This document shows, piece by piece, positions 33,728-44,226 of a DNA stretch of 64,000 nt. The position numbers were made by a program, and so were the translations under genes. Below the pieces are notes generated by a model, which worked only from the letters and a program-made list of their open reading frames with translations, had not been told where the DNA came from and searched no databases. Origin of the DNA: Fibrobacterota bacterium (lineage in GTDB: Bacteria; Fibrobacterota; Fibrobacteria; UBA11236); assembly GCA_947482115.1 (NCBI GenBank), contig CANKII010000002.1, positions 62,001 to 126,000 of the forward strand. The letters run 5' to 3'. Positions within the stretch are counted from its first letter, which is position 1; the number at the start of each line of letters is the position of its first letter.

Positions 33728-36079
33728 ATGAATCCCATTTCCCAGTCCGATGTTGCCCGGGATCCGGTTTGTGGCATGGACGTGCCTATCACCTCCAAAC
33801 ACCGGCGCACTTATGAAGGCCGGGAGTATGTCTTTTGCTGCGGGCATTGCCTCGCAAAATTTACCGCCGATCCCACTCGTTATGCAGGAGAGGTTGAGGC
33901 ACCCACAAGGGATACCCCAACCTCGACCAGAGAGAATGCTCCGGCTGGGATAAAAACTGAAATAGAATACACCTGTCCGATGCATCCCGAAGTGCGGCAG
34001 ATGGGGCCCGGTTCCTGCCCCAAATGCGGGATGGCCTTGGAGCCGCGTGCGCCTTCGGAAAATAAAGATGTTGAGAATGTTGAACTCAAAGAAATGAGTC
34101 GTCGATTCTGGTTTGCTGTTGTCGTGACTTTGCCCTTGTTGATTTTGACTATGGGAGATCTGATTCCAGGACATCCCTTCGCAAAACTTTTGTCCATGCG
34201 CCTGCAATCCTGGCTGGCATTCGCATTGGCGACGCCGGTGTGCTTGTGGGCTGCTTCGCCTTTTTATGCCAAGGCATGGCTTTCGATTAAGAATCACAGT
34301 CTCAACATGTTCACATTGATCGGTTTGGGTGTGAGTGTCGCCTACTTCTACAGTATCGTGGCGGTGTTGTTCCCCGGTATATTCCCGTCATCTTTCCGGG
34401 GTGAGTCCGGGGAGGTGGCCACGTATTTCGAAGCGGCGGGAGTCATTGTCACACTCATTTTATTGGGACAAGTATTGGAATTGCGGGCGCGGAGTCAAAC
34501 CGGTGCTGCGATTCAAAAGCTGTTGGGCATGGCAGCCAAATCCGCACGTCGTTTGCGCGAAGATGGCAGTGAGGAAGATGTGCCGCTCGAATCGGTGCAG
34601 GTGGGGGACAGGCTTCGCATCCGCCCCGGCGAAAAAATTCCCGTCGATGGAGTTGTTCTGGAAGGGCGCAGCAGCGTGGAGGAATCCATGGTCACAGGCG
34701 AACCCATTCCCACGGAGAAGTTTCCGGGAGAAAAAGTCATCGGCGCGACTCTCAACGGAACCGGCTCGTTGATCCTGCGCGCGGAAAAAGTTGGTGCGGA
34801 AACCTTGCTGGCCCGTATTATCGCCATGGTGGCGGAGGCGCAGCGCAGCCGCGCACCCATTCAAAAACTCGCGGACGTAGTTTCCGGATATTTCGTTCCC
34901 GCCGTCATTCTCTCCGCCATCGTGACCTTCATCGTCTGGGCCTCAATTGGCCCGGATCCGCGCATGGCCCACGCCTTGATCAATTCTGTGGCGGTGTTGA
35001 TCATCGCCTGTCCCTGTGCCTTGGGACTGGCAACGCCCATGTCCATCATGGTGGCCACGGGAAAGGGTGCATCCATGGGCATTCTTTTCAAGAATGCGGA
35101 AGCCATTGAAACCTTGCGCAAAGTCGATACTTTGGTTGTGGATAAAACCGGAACGCTCACTGAGGGCAAACCGAAACTTATGAGCGTCATAACTGCATCC
35201 GGAATTGACGAAGCGGAATTGCTGGCTTTGGCCGCCACTTTGGAGCGGGGCAGCGAGCATCCGCTTGCCGATGCCATTGTGAAGGGCGCCGAAGTGCGAA
35301 AAATTTCCTTGCTCGCAAGTGAAGAGTTTGAGTCCATCACCGGCAAAGGAGTACAAGGCAAAGTGAATGGCCGTGTTGTTGCGCTTGGAAACCTGGCCAT
35401 GATGGAAAGTATTTCCGTGATGTCTGCGGACTTTGCGAAGCAAGCGGAAACTTTGCGCGGCGATGGACAGACGGTCCTGTTTGTGGCAGTGGATGGAAAA
35501 ATAGCCGGTCTGCTCAGTGTGGCCGATCCCATCAAGGAAAGTGCTGTCGAAGCCATTCGGACTTTGCATCAGGAAGGTCTGCGCATCGTCATGCTGACGG
35601 GCGACAGCGAGACCACGGCGCAGGCCGTGGCGAAGAAGTTGGGAATCGACGAAGTCATGGCAGGAGTGCTTCCGGATCAAAAAGCCGCGAAGATCAAAGC
35701 CTTGCAAACGGAAGGCCGCATTGTGGCCATGGCGGGTGACGGAGTCAACGATGCACCGGCTCTTGCCCAGGCTCAAGTGGGTATTGCCATGGGCACGGGA
35801 ACGGATGTGGCGATGGAAAGCGCCGATGTCACTTTGGTCAAAGGCGACTTGCGTGGCATTGTACGGGCGCGCAAACTCTCGCGTCAAACCATGGCGAACA
35901 TCAAGCAGAATTTGTTTTTTGCCTTTGTGTACAATACGGTGGGGGTTCCCATTGCGGCCGGGGTTTTATATCCCGCCTTCGGTTTGTTATTGAGTCCGAT
36001 GATCGCCGCGGCTGCCATGAGTTTCAGTTCCGTGTCGGTGATTGGAAACGCGCTTCGGTTGCGAAACGCCGAGATCTGA
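33728..36079 (+). CDS. copA: Copper-exporting P1B-type ATPase with YHS and heavy-metal-binding domains
   Basis: 783 residues. N-terminal YHS domain (11-54: [20 protein letters not shown]), then a CPMHPEV...CPKCGM heavy-metal-binding domain (about 80-105). The transporter core has the CPC metal site in [13 protein letters not shown], phosphorylation motif [11 protein letters not shown], actuator TGE in [14 protein letters not shown] in [11 protein letters not shown], and [13 protein letters not shown]. It exports Cu(I) from the cytoplasm. The start is ATG 33728 with aagga upstream; the frame's earlier ATG at 33680 overlaps the candidate operator. No classic HMA GMxCxxC domain is present. Confidence 0.92.
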   Translation: MNPISQSDVARDPVCGMDVPITSKHRRTYEGREYVFCCGHCLAKFTADPTRYAGEVEAPTRDTPTSTRENAPAGIKTEIEYTCPMHPEVRQMGPGSCPKCGMALEPRAPSENKDVENVELKEMSRRFWFAVVVTLPLLILTMGDLIPGHPFAKLLSMRLQSWLAFALATPVCLWAASPFYAKAWLSIKNHSLNMFTLIGLGVSVAYFYSIVAVLFPGIFPSSFRGESGEVATYFEAAGVIVTLILLGQVLELRARSQTGAAIQKLLGMAAKSARRLREDGSEEDVPLESVQVGDRLRIRPGEKIPVDGVVLEGRSSVEESMVTGEPIPTEKFPGEKVIGATLNGTGSLILRAEKVGAETLLARIIAMVAEAQRSRAPIQKLADVVSGYFVPAVILSAIVTFIVWASIGPDPRMAHALINSVAVLIIACPCALGLATPMSIMVATGKGASMGILFKNAEAIETLRKVDTLVVDKTGTLTEGKPKLMSVITASGIDEAELLALAATLERGSEHPLADAIVKGAEVRKISLLASEEFESITGKGVQGKVNGRVVALGNLAMMESISVMSADFAKQAETLRGDGQTVLFVAVDGKIAGLLSVADPIKESAVEAIRTLHQEGLRIVMLTGDSETTAQAVAKKLGIDEVMAGVLPDQKAAKIKALQTEGRIVAMAGDGVNDAPALAQAQVGIAMGTGTDVAMESADVTLVKGDLRGIVRARKLSRQTMANIKQNLFFAFVYNTVGVPIAAGVLYPAFGLLLSPMIAAAAMSFSSVSVIGNALRLRNAEI

Positions 36080-36181
36080 AAACAGTAAAACAGGCCAAGT
36101 CTGTGTTTGTTGAGGCTTGCCGATTTGGCGAAAGCTTTCTTCGGATCATTTCACTTCGAAGGCATACCTTAACAGTTGAAT

Positions 36182-37906
36182 ATGAAGGGGCCCCGTTTTA
36201 ATGTGAGTGCGGTTTCGCGTCATTGGGGCCTTTTTGCCGCAATCATATCCATTACGTTCGTTCCATCCACGGCCCATTTCTCGGGATGGACGGAGCCGCC
36301 GGATGAGAATCCATTTAAAGGGCGCGGAAGCAAAATTTCCGCCATGGAGGTGGATGATTCACTGAAGGCTTCCGTGGATCTCTTTGGTTATTTGTCCCAG
36401 TCAGAAGCCGGTGGCGGAATTTCAGGACAACCCTTGGGGGCTGGCGGTAAACTTCCGCTGGCTTATGATCTTTCCTTATACAGGGAAGATCCCGCCAATA
36501 AGCCATATTCCTATCAAAAGGATCTGTGGCCCCAGTATCAAGACTTTTCCTATATCCCGACATGGCAGCCCAATCAACTGGAAGCACGGTTGAATTACAG
36601 GTTCTTCCCCAGGGTATGGGGCGTTGCATCCCTGTATTTTAATGATGATCCCGCGAAGGCGGATGCAAAGATTGCCACGCAGCCGCTGCAACTCGGTGAA
36701 TTCTTTTTGAAATGGGGATCGGAATCCGTTCCGGGACTTTCATTTTCCATGGGCAAATTGAAACTTTGGGGTGATTATAGTCCCATTTTCGATCAATTTC
36801 CATTGGAAAATTTCAGCTTCTCGGGTTTGGCGGCCCATTACAATCATTCCTTTGAAGGGGGAAACACATTGCGTTTGCGATTGGCGGCCGGTAAAGAGTT
36901 CCTGGGGCGCACCCAATCCCTGGACAGTTATATCTCCGCCGATAGGCAATCTCAAGGTTCCTATTTCATTTTTCTGGACGGTATCCGGGAGCGGTATCAT
37001 TTTTACACAACCGCGTGCTGGGAGTTCCCGAACGGATTTTACCTGGGAGGGCTGGCGGGATATCAGATGCTGCCGAAGGACAGCACATACATCACGGAGC
37101 TTGTCAATGTGGACATTGATTCTTATCGCATCTGGCCAAAATCCAATGGATGGCAGATGGGAGGAGACGCGGGCTATCGTTCCAAGACATGGCAGCATCA
37201 CATGACTCTTTCGTATGGGAAAAACGACGTGGAAATGGGGTGGAGTCGTCCCGACGCGGTGGAGGATTTTTCTCTTGACACAGCTTCCATCCTCTCTGAA
37301 CAGCGTTTCAGCCGGATGGGAAGCTCGCTGTTCCAGGCAGTGTATTGGATGGAATACCAAGGCCGTCGTTTTCATATGGAAGGAGGGGCATGGTGGCATG
37401 ATCGCATGCCCGCCAAGCGGGGCATTACTACAATTTTATCCAGCGGCGATGGTTCATATGACACTGTACTCTTGCAAGCCCAGGAATTCCGGACAATCAA
37501 ATACAGCTTACAACCCTCATTGGATATTGTCGGGCCTTTGAGTATTGGCTTGCGCTATGATCATATCCAATATTTTGATCCCAACGGCCATTCCAATACA
37601 GTCGAGCCACTTACGAATTCTGCCTTGCAACCGATAATTGATTCTACGGGAGGCAGGGTATGGGGCCCTTCCTTGTGGGATCGTGAGGCGGTGAACTGCG
37701 ATATTCTTTCTCCTTATCTTGAATTGAATCTGGAATCTGGGTTTAAGGTGCGAGCTTCATGGTCTGGTGCCTGGTACCAAAAATCGGTGTGGCGTCAAGG
37801 AAGCGTCGATTCGTTTCACGCGAATGCCACGCTTTCCGCTTGGCTGACCTACCATTTCGCCCAATCACAGCCAAACACTTCTAATCAAATTCATCCCAGC
37901 CCATAA
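36182..37906 (+). CDS. Outer-membrane beta-barrel protein of unknown function in the copper block
   Basis: About 574 residues with a signal sequence (HWGLFAAIISITFVPSTAHF). The body is a chain of alternating aromatic/polar strands (WQPNQLEARLNYRFFPRVWGVASLYF, FKVRASWSGAWYQKSVW, ATLSAWLTYHFAQ) with periplasmic turns, typical of a 14-18 stranded barrel. No named family recognised. It sits 100 bases after copA and before cusCBA, so a role in metal passage or outer-membrane repair under copper is plausible but unproved. The start may be ATG 36182 or TTG 36176; no strong Shine-Dalgarno is seen. Confidence 0.6.
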   Translation: MKGPRFNVSAVSRHWGLFAAIISITFVPSTAHFSGWTEPPDENPFKGRGSKISAMEVDDSLKASVDLFGYLSQSEAGGGISGQPLGAGGKLPLAYDLSLYREDPANKPYSYQKDLWPQYQDFSYIPTWQPNQLEARLNYRFFPRVWGVASLYFNDDPAKADAKIATQPLQLGEFFLKWGSESVPGLSFSMGKLKLWGDYSPIFDQFPLENFSFSGLAAHYNHSFEGGNTLRLRLAAGKEFLGRTQSLDSYISADRQSQGSYFIFLDGIRERYHFYTTACWEFPNGFYLGGLAGYQMLPKDSTYITELVNVDIDSYRIWPKSNGWQMGGDAGYRSKTWQHHMTLSYGKNDVEMGWSRPDAVEDFSLDTASILSEQRFSRMGSSLFQAVYWMEYQGRRFHMEGGAWWHDRMPAKRGITTILSSGDGSYDTVLLQAQEFRTIKYSLQPSLDIVGPLSIGLRYDHIQYFDPNGHSNTVEPLTNSALQPIIDSTGGRVWGPSLWDREAVNCDILSPYLELNLESGFKVRASWSGAWYQKSVWRQGSVDSFHANATLSAWLTYHFAQSQPNTSNQIHPSP

Positions 37907-37998
37907 AATTCTTGTGTTTTCGCCAATGTGTCCCGATTTTGACAGGATGACACTCGAAATATGAGGATGAAGCAGCTTTTCCCGTGTATTATTGACTT

Positions 37999-38415
37999 GT
38001 GAACTTCTTTCGTCGCATCAACGCTTTCAGCGCCATACTGGCCATCACCGCTTGGGCCAATGTCCAGGTCATGGCCTGTTGCTGGTCTTTTTCCGGTTCT
38101 CATAAGGCGGTTGCAAAAATTGAAACCGCTCAAATGGAACCCGGACACGCCTGTTGTCACAAGCATCCTGCTGAAGGGATCGCCGTTCCGGTTTCAGCCG
38201 GAACCGTGGCATTACATGCGACGCATGCAGGTTGCGGCGGTCAGCACGATGCTCCGGGCCTGCAGTCGCAGGCCCCTTCTCTCGATTTGATTTCGATTGC
38301 AAACGTTCAGTTTGTTTCTGAAAATCAATTCCTCGCTTCGTCTTCCTTCCCGGCGACTCCCGTGCGAGACACGGGGCCGCCGCGATACCTCGCTCTCCAG
38401 CGATTTTTGATTTAG
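37999..38415 (+). CDS. Small exported Cys/His-rich protein, putative metal-handling
   Basis: 138 residues from a GTG start, with an N-terminal signal sequence (INAFSAILAITAWANVQVMA). Cysteine and histidine clusters follow: MACCW, GHACCHKH, HATHAGCGGQH. Such spacing fits a periplasmic copper-binding or DUF2946-like protein encoded ahead of a cus operon. The C-terminal half is low-complexity Ser/Pro/Leu. Function is inferred from composition and position only. Confidence 0.45.
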   Translation: MNFFRRINAFSAILAITAWANVQVMACCWSFSGSHKAVAKIETAQMEPGHACCHKHPAEGIAVPVSAGTVALHATHAGCGGQHDAPGLQSQAPSLDLISIANVQFVSENQFLASSSFPATPVRDTGPPRYLALQRFLI

Positions 38416-38496
38416 GCCTCCGTTCCTGTCCGCACAGGACAACCCCGGTTCATTGTTTTTAAAACAGGGTTTGCGCATTGCGCGTGAGGAGGATTC

Positions 38497-39762
38497 ATGT
38501 TGTGGTTTGCGAAGAGTTCAACATTTTTACTGGCGGGTGGCATACTGGCTGCGGCAGGGGAGGTTGCGTACCCGCCTCCGGAAGCATTGCGGCTGGTTGA
38601 AACAGCCCTGAAGCAAAATCCTGGACTTGCCTCTGCGCATCTCTCCGCGCAAGCAGCGCATTCCACGGGCGTGCATCACAGCGCGTGGGACGCTCCCGAA
38701 GTGGGCGTGGATTTCTTCCAGACCCCCATCAAGAGTTTTCCGAATCCGCTCAAGAACCAGCAGGAGATCGATTACTCCGTGTCGCAGATGATTCCGTTTC
38801 CCGGCAAGCTGGATGCGATGGCAAAGCCGCAGCATTTGCACAGCGTGACGGAGGAACGACGGGCCGAGTCCATGGAATTGGAGGTGCGGCGCGACGTGCT
38901 TTCGGCCTATGCCGATTTGTATTCCGTTGAATGGAGATTGAAACTGATTCGCGAGGATCGGGTGGAAGTCGATCACTTGCTGGGTGCGGTGCGCGCGGGT
39001 TATGAAGGTGGCATGGGAAGCCAGGCCGATTTGCTGCGCATGGAATCGGAAACGGCGCGACTCGATGCGGAAGTACTGGAAGCGGAACAGGAGGGAACGG
39101 AAGCGCGCGCGGCAATGGTTTCTTTGCTCGGCGGCGGGGAGATGGATTTTCCATCAGCGGATTCCTTGACACCGGGCCAGTTGAAAATTTCCACCGACAG
39201 TTTGCAGCATCTGGCAAAGGAACGCCGTCCGGATCTGGATGCCATGCATCAGGAAATCGCCATGGCCGATGCGGAACTCGCTTCCAAAAAACAGGAGGCC
39301 TATCCCGATTTTGCGGTGCAGGGGATGTACAAGGATATGCGCACTGACATGGGCGCGCGCGGCTTCTGGTCGGTGGGATTGGGCATGAAGGTTCCCATCG
39401 CGCCATGGTCGTGGAAAGGCGTGAAAGCCGGAGTGGATGCGGCGCGGGTGCAACAGCGAAAATCGGAACAGGATTATAATGCCTCGCGGCTGGGCGTGAA
39501 TGCGGATGTGGAACGTGCGGCGGCGGCTTTGCGAACGGCATCCGGTCGTGTGGACGTCGCGCAGATCCGGCGCGTTCCGCTGGCGGAACAGACTTTGCAT
39601 TCCGCCCTGTCGGCGTATCAGGGCGGACGTGCGGATTTTAATGGAGTGATTTTGGCCTTTCGGGAATTGCGTGAAGCGCGCGATTCCTACCACAAGGCCA
39701 TTGCGGATCATTTGAAGGCCTGGGCCGCTCTGGAGTGGGCCACGGGAGGGACATTGCAATGA
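38497..39762 (+). CDS. cusC: TolC-family outer-membrane factor of the Cus-like efflux system
   Basis: 421 residues with a signal peptide (WFAKSSTFLLAGGILAAAGEV) and OEP repeats (SVSQMIPFPGKLDAMAK, RAGYEGGMGSQADLLRMESETARLDAEVLEAE, LHSALSAYQGGRADFNGVILAFRELREARDSYHKA). It provides the outer-membrane duct. The stop overlaps the cusB start by 4 bases (atga). The symbol is by position and family, not by demonstrated copper specificity. Confidence 0.85.
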   Translation: MLWFAKSSTFLLAGGILAAAGEVAYPPPEALRLVETALKQNPGLASAHLSAQAAHSTGVHHSAWDAPEVGVDFFQTPIKSFPNPLKNQQEIDYSVSQMIPFPGKLDAMAKPQHLHSVTEERRAESMELEVRRDVLSAYADLYSVEWRLKLIREDRVEVDHLLGAVRAGYEGGMGSQADLLRMESETARLDAEVLEAEQEGTEARAAMVSLLGGGEMDFPSADSLTPGQLKISTDSLQHLAKERRPDLDAMHQEIAMADAELASKKQEAYPDFAVQGMYKDMRTDMGARGFWSVGLGMKVPIAPWSWKGVKAGVDAARVQQRKSEQDYNASRLGVNADVERAAAALRTASGRVDVAQIRRVPLAEQTLHSALSAYQGGRADFNGVILAFRELREARDSYHKAIADHLKAWAALEWATGGTLQ

Positions 39763-41015
39763 AGGGAAATATCATGAAAAACGAAAAGGAATGGAGAAGG
39801 GGAAGGTCTATACTTCCTTTGACCTTGGTCGTGATCGGTTTGAGTCTTCTCGGTTGTGGAAAAAAAGAGGCCACAAAGGACGCGGAAAAGAATCAATCCG
39901 AGAGTTCGAAACAGGCGGCAAAGACGCTGTACCAATGCGCCATGCACCATCAAATCATCCGCGATCATCCTGGCGTGTGTCCGATTTGCGGAATGACCTT
40001 GGTGGAAATTCATGAGGACGCGGAGCATGGCGGACTTGTTCGCATCGATCCTTCGGTGATTCAGAACATCGGTGTGCGCACGGAGGTGGTGGAAGAGCGA
40101 CTGATGGCTGCGGAGATTCGTCTTGATGGACGAGTCGCCGCCGATGAAAGCCGCATCCGTTCCGTAACCGCCCGCGTCTCCGGTTACGTGGAAAAACTCC
40201 ACGCCTCGGTTTCCGGGCAAAGCGTGCGTGAAGGGGAATCCCTGTTGGAGCTGTACAGTCCCGATCTCGTTTCCGCGCAGGAGGAATTGATTCAGGCGGT
40301 GCAATACAGCAACGAACTGCTGGAACAAAGCGCGCGGCATCGTCTGCTCAATTGGGGTGTCACCAATGCATTCGTGGATGGATTGGAAAAATCGCATCGC
40401 ACGGAACGGCTGGTACCCATCGCCTCTCCGGGTTCCGGAGTGTTGGTGCGCAAGAACGTGGTCGAAGGTCAAAACGTCATGCCGGGAGCGGAGCTGTTTC
40501 AAGTCGCGGATCTTTCCCGTATCTGGATTACGGCGCGCGTGTATCAGCAGGATTTGGCGCAGATAAAAATCGGAACACAGGCAAGGATCCAATTTCGCAA
40601 TCTCCCGGGTAGTGATTTTTCCGGTGCGGTGTCTTTCATCTCCCCGGAAATGGATCCCGCCACACGCACAGCGGAGATTCGCATCCCGTTGTCCAACACA
40701 ACCGCCTTTGATTTGCGCCCGGAAATGTTCGCCCAGGTGTTGTTGCAAACAAAATCAGACAGCGCCATCGCAGTGCCCGAACAGGCATTGATTCATTCAG
40801 GTACCCGCAATATCGCGGTGATCAGCTTGGGTGAAGGCCGTTTTCAACCCCGTGTTGTGAAGACGGGGCGCACGGCCAATGGTTATGTGGAAATTCTGGA
40901 CGGTCTGGAAGCAGGGGATACCCTTGTGGTTTCGGCACAATTCCTGATCGATTCGGAATCCAATTTGCGGGCGGCGATTGAACAATTAAGAGGGGGGGGA
41001 AACGATGTCCGCTGA
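39759..41015 (+). CDS. cusB: CusB-type periplasmic adaptor lipoprotein with heavy-metal-binding domain
   Basis: 418 residues. A lipobox (LSLLGC) follows the signal peptide; a heavy-metal-binding domain, YQCAMHHQIIRDHPGVCPICGMTL, matches the one in CopA of this window; then membrane-fusion lipoyl/barrel domains (VSGYVEKLHASVSGQSVREGESLLELYSPDLVSAQEEL, GSGVLVRKNVVEGQNVMPGAELFQVADLSRIW). It delivers metal to CusA and bridges to CusC. Start ATG at 39759 overlaps cusC; 39774 is an alternative. Confidence 0.88.
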   Translation: MKGNIMKNEKEWRRGRSILPLTLVVIGLSLLGCGKKEATKDAEKNQSESSKQAAKTLYQCAMHHQIIRDHPGVCPICGMTLVEIHEDAEHGGLVRIDPSVIQNIGVRTEVVEERLMAAEIRLDGRVAADESRIRSVTARVSGYVEKLHASVSGQSVREGESLLELYSPDLVSAQEELIQAVQYSNELLEQSARHRLLNWGVTNAFVDGLEKSHRTERLVPIASPGSGVLVRKNVVEGQNVMPGAELFQVADLSRIWITARVYQQDLAQIKIGTQARIQFRNLPGSDFSGAVSFISPEMDPATRTAEIRIPLSNTTAFDLRPEMFAQVLLQTKSDSAIAVPEQALIHSGTRNIAVISLGEGRFQPRVVKTGRTANGYVEILDGLEAGDTLVVSAQFLIDSESNLRAAIEQLRGGGNDVR

Positions 41016-44000
41016 TCCCGGTATCCCCCAACCCCCGCCCAGCGGGGGCCAAGGTGTCACACGCTTAGGCTTTTTAACCTCCATCATCGCCGCATCGATT
41101 CGTAATCGCGTATTGGTGTTGTTGATCGGATTATTCCTGTTGTTGGGCGGCGCATGGTCGGTCTCCACCACGCCGTTGGACGCGATTCCCGATCTCAGCG
41201 ACGCGCAGGTGATCGTCTACACCGAATACAAAGGGCAGTCTCCGCGTACCATCGAGGATCAGGTCACCTATCCGCTCACCACGGCGCTGGTGTCCGTGCC
41301 CGGTTCCAAAACTGTGCGCGGTTATTCCTTCTTCGGTTATTCGCTGGTGTACGTGTTGTTCGAAGACGGCACCGATCCGTATTGGGCCCGCAGCCGTGTG
41401 GTGGAATTGTTGAACAGCGCGCAAAAGCGTTTGCCTGTCGGTGTCACACCATCGCTCGGCCCGGATGGTTCCGGCGTCGGTTGGGTTTATGAATATGCGC
41501 TGACATCGGATAAGCGATCGCTGCAGGAATTGCGTTCACTGCAGGACTGGTATTTGAAATACGGTTTGGCATCGGTGGAAGGTGTCGCCGAAGTGGCCTC
41601 CGTCGGCGGCTATGTGAAACAATACCAGGTGCAGGTCGATCCGGCGCGGTTGCGCAGCTTCGGCGTTTCGCTTCCCGACGTGGAGATGGCGATTCGCAAT
41701 TCCAATTCCGACGTGGGCGGCGAAGTGCTGGAGATGGGCGAAAGCGAATTCATGGTGCGCGGCCAAGGACTGCTGCATGGCACGGAGGATTTGCTCAAGG
41801 TTCCGGTGAAATACGATGCAGCCACGGGTGTGCCGGTGACCTTGCGCGATTTGGCGGAAGTGACGGTCGGTCCGGAAATGCGTCGCGGTCTGGCGGAGCT
41901 GGATGGTCAGGGTGAGGTGGCGGGCGGCATCATTGTGATGCGTCAGGGGAGCAATGCGCTCAAAGTGATCGAAGGCGTGAAAAAGAAACTGGAGGAATTG
42001 AAAGCCGGACTTCCGGAAGACGTGCAACTGGTTCCCGTCTATGATCGATCCGATCTCATCCTCCGCGCCGTGGATAATTTGCGCGACAAGTTGATTGAAG
42101 AGATTCTGGTAGTGGCCTTGGTATGCGGATTATTCCTGTTCCACGCCCGCAGCGCACTCGTGGCCGTGTTCACCTTGCCGGTGGCGATATTGATGGCCTT
42201 CATCATCATGCGGCTGCAGGGTATTCATGCCGACATCATGTCGCTGGGCGGCATTGCGATTGCGATTGGTGCGATGGTGGATGGTGCGATTATTCTGATC
42301 GAAAATATGCACAAGCATCTGGAGCATGAGGCGGAGAAACCGCCCGGAGAGCGCCGTGATCATTGGACCATCGTCATCGAGGCAGCTTCCGAAGTCGGTC
42401 CGGCCCTATTCTGGTCCTTGCTCGTCATCACCGTTTCCTTCCTGCCGGTTTTTGTGCTGGGCGATCAGGAAGGGAAACTGTTTAAGCCGCTGGCGTTCAC
42501 CAAAACCTATTCCATGGCCGCTTCCGCCATTCTCGCCATCACGGTCGTTCCGATTTTGCTGGGTTATTTTGTGCGCGGGGGAATTCGCTCCGAGGAAAAA
42601 AATCCCCTCAATCGCTGGTTGAAAGCGATTTACAAACCGGTGGCGGAACTCTCGCTGAAGCATCCGCGCATGATCATCGCTGCTGCATTGCTGGTGGTGG
42701 TGGCCACCGTGATTCCCTTTTCCAAGCTCGGTTCGGAGTTCATGCCACCGTTGTTCGAGGGCGACATTCTCTACATGCCCACGACTTTGCCCGGTCTTTC
42801 CATCACGAAGGCGAAGGAGTTGTTGCAGCAAACCGACAAAATCCTGCTGTCCTTTCCCGAAGTGCAGCAAGTGTTCGGAAAAATCGGCCGCGCCGAAACT
42901 GCCACCGATCCCGCCGGACTCGACATGATTGAAACCACCATCCGACTCAAGCCGGAAAAGCAATGGCGTGCGGGCATGACGGTGGACAAGCTGATCGCCG
43001 AGATGGATCGCACCTTGCGGCTTCCGGGTGTGACCAATGCTTGGACCATGCCCATCAAGAATCGCGTGGACATGTTGAGCACTGGCATCAAGACGCCAGT
43101 AGGCCTAAAAATCTCCGGGCCCAATCTCGATACGCTGGCGCAACTGGGCCAAGCTATTGAAGCTGCGTTGCGTGAAGTGCCGGGAACCTCCTCGGCGTTT
43201 GCGGAGCGTCCGCTGGGCGGCAATTATCTCGACGTGAAAGTGGATCGCGATCGCGCCGCGCGCTACGGGCTGAATGTGTCCGATGTGCAAATGGTGATCA
43301 CCTCGGCGGTGGGCGGCATGCCCGTGACCACGACGGTGGAAGGTGCGGAACGCTACACGGTGAGCCTCCGCTACAGCCGCGAGTTGCGCGACGATCTCCC
43401 CGCGCTGCGCCGCGTGTTGGTGTCGCGTCCCGGTGGCGGCGAAGTGCCTCTGGAAGAAGTCGCGGACATTTCCATTTCGCAGGGACCCATGGTGATTCGC
43501 AGCGAGGCGACGCGGCCCAATGCCTGGGTGTTCGTCGATCTCACCACCTCCGACATCGGCGGGTACGTGCATCGCGCGCGCGCGGCGCTGGCGGAAAAAG
43601 TGAAGCTGCCACAGGGTTACAGCGTCGCATTCAGCGGTCAGTATGAATATCTGGAACGAGCGCAGAAGAAACTGATGATCGTCATTCCCATGACCTTGCT
43701 ACTCATCATCATTCTGCTGTTCCTCAACACGCGCAGTCTGGCCCGCACGGCCATCGTGCTGTGCGCGGTGCCGTTCTCACTGGTGGGCGCCATCTGGCTG
43801 CTGTATTTGCTCGGATACAATCTGAGTCTGGCGGCGTGGTTGGGAATGATCGCTTTGGCGGGACTCGATGCCGAGACCGGCGTGGTGATGTTGTTGTATC
43901 TCGACCGGGAGATGGAATCCTTCACCGCCTCGGGTCACATGAATTCGCTGGCGGATCTCAAGGATGCCATCCGCTCCGGGGCCGTGCAGCGTGTGCGGCC

Positions 44001-44193
44001 AAAAATTATGACGGCATGTGTGATCCTCGCGGGTCTGGTTCCGATTTTATGGAGCCATGGCACGGGGTCGGATGTGATGAAACGCATCGCCGCGCCGATG
44101 GTGGGGGGAGTCATCACTTCGGTATTGCTCGAATTGGCTGTGTATCCCGCGCTGTATTACTTGTGGCAGGGAAGAAAACTGTCGAAGGTTTAA
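41005..44193 (+). CDS. cusA: CusA/CzcA-type heavy-metal RND efflux pump
   Basis: 1062 residues with the 12-helix RND fold in two halves. Recognisable are TTPLDAIPDLSDAQVIVYTEYKGQSPRTIEDQVTYPLT, the metal-export TM4 segment SLGGIAIAIGAMVDGAIILIENMHKHLEH, SEFMPPLFEGDILYMPTTLPGLS, MLSTGIKTPVGLKISGPN, and a C-terminus ELAVYPALYYLW. It exports Cu(I)/Ag(I) or divalent metal from periplasm or membrane to outside using protons. An N-terminal extension (residues 8-18, PQPPPSGGQGV) is encoded by a palindrome at 41032-41048. It overlaps cusB by 11 bases, with a strong aggggggg ribosome site. Confidence 0.93.
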   Translation: MSADPGIPQPPPSGGQGVTRLGFLTSIIAASIRNRVLVLLIGLFLLLGGAWSVSTTPLDAIPDLSDAQVIVYTEYKGQSPRTIEDQVTYPLTTALVSVPGSKTVRGYSFFGYSLVYVLFEDGTDPYWARSRVVELLNSAQKRLPVGVTPSLGPDGSGVGWVYEYALTSDKRSLQELRSLQDWYLKYGLASVEGVAEVASVGGYVKQYQVQVDPARLRSFGVSLPDVEMAIRNSNSDVGGEVLEMGESEFMVRGQGLLHGTEDLLKVPVKYDAATGVPVTLRDLAEVTVGPEMRRGLAELDGQGEVAGGIIVMRQGSNALKVIEGVKKKLEELKAGLPEDVQLVPVYDRSDLILRAVDNLRDKLIEEILVVALVCGLFLFHARSALVAVFTLPVAILMAFIIMRLQGIHADIMSLGGIAIAIGAMVDGAIILIENMHKHLEHEAEKPPGERRDHWTIVIEAASEVGPALFWSLLVITVSFLPVFVLGDQEGKLFKPLAFTKTYSMAASAILAITVVPILLGYFVRGGIRSEEKNPLNRWLKAIYKPVAELSLKHPRMIIAAALLVVVATVIPFSKLGSEFMPPLFEGDILYMPTTLPGLSITKAKELLQQTDKILLSFPEVQQVFGKIGRAETATDPAGLDMIETTIRLKPEKQWRAGMTVDKLIAEMDRTLRLPGVTNAWTMPIKNRVDMLSTGIKTPVGLKISGPNLDTLAQLGQAIEAALREVPGTSSAFAERPLGGNYLDVKVDRDRAARYGLNVSDVQMVITSAVGGMPVTTTVEGAERYTVSLRYSRELRDDLPALRRVLVSRPGGGEVPLEEVADISISQGPMVIRSEATRPNAWVFVDLTTSDIGGYVHRARAALAEKVKLPQGYSVAFSGQYEYLERAQKKLMIVIPMTLLLIIILLFLNTRSLARTAIVLCAVPFSLVGAIWLLYLLGYNLSLAAWLGMIALAGLDAETGVVMLLYLDREMESFTASGHMNSLADLKDAIRSGAVQRVRPKIMTACVILAGLVPILWSHGTGSDVMKRIAAPMVGGVITSVLLELAVYPALYYLWQGRKLSKV
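41032..41048. repeat. G/C hairpin repeat inside the cusA 5' coding region
   Basis: cccccgc (41032-41038) / gcggggg (41042-41048). It encodes the PPPSGG part of the extra N-terminal residues of CusA, a peptide commonly produced when this type of interspersed palindrome is translated. It would also place a stable stem in the mRNA 27 bases after the start codon. Confidence 0.65.
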
Positions 44194-44226
44194 AACAATT
44201 AAATTCTCTTGAAAAGGAAACACAAC

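Noticed and set aside
34943-35887. 314-residue minus-strand frame opposite copA
   Set aside because: Antisense of the ATPase core; no start signal or family.
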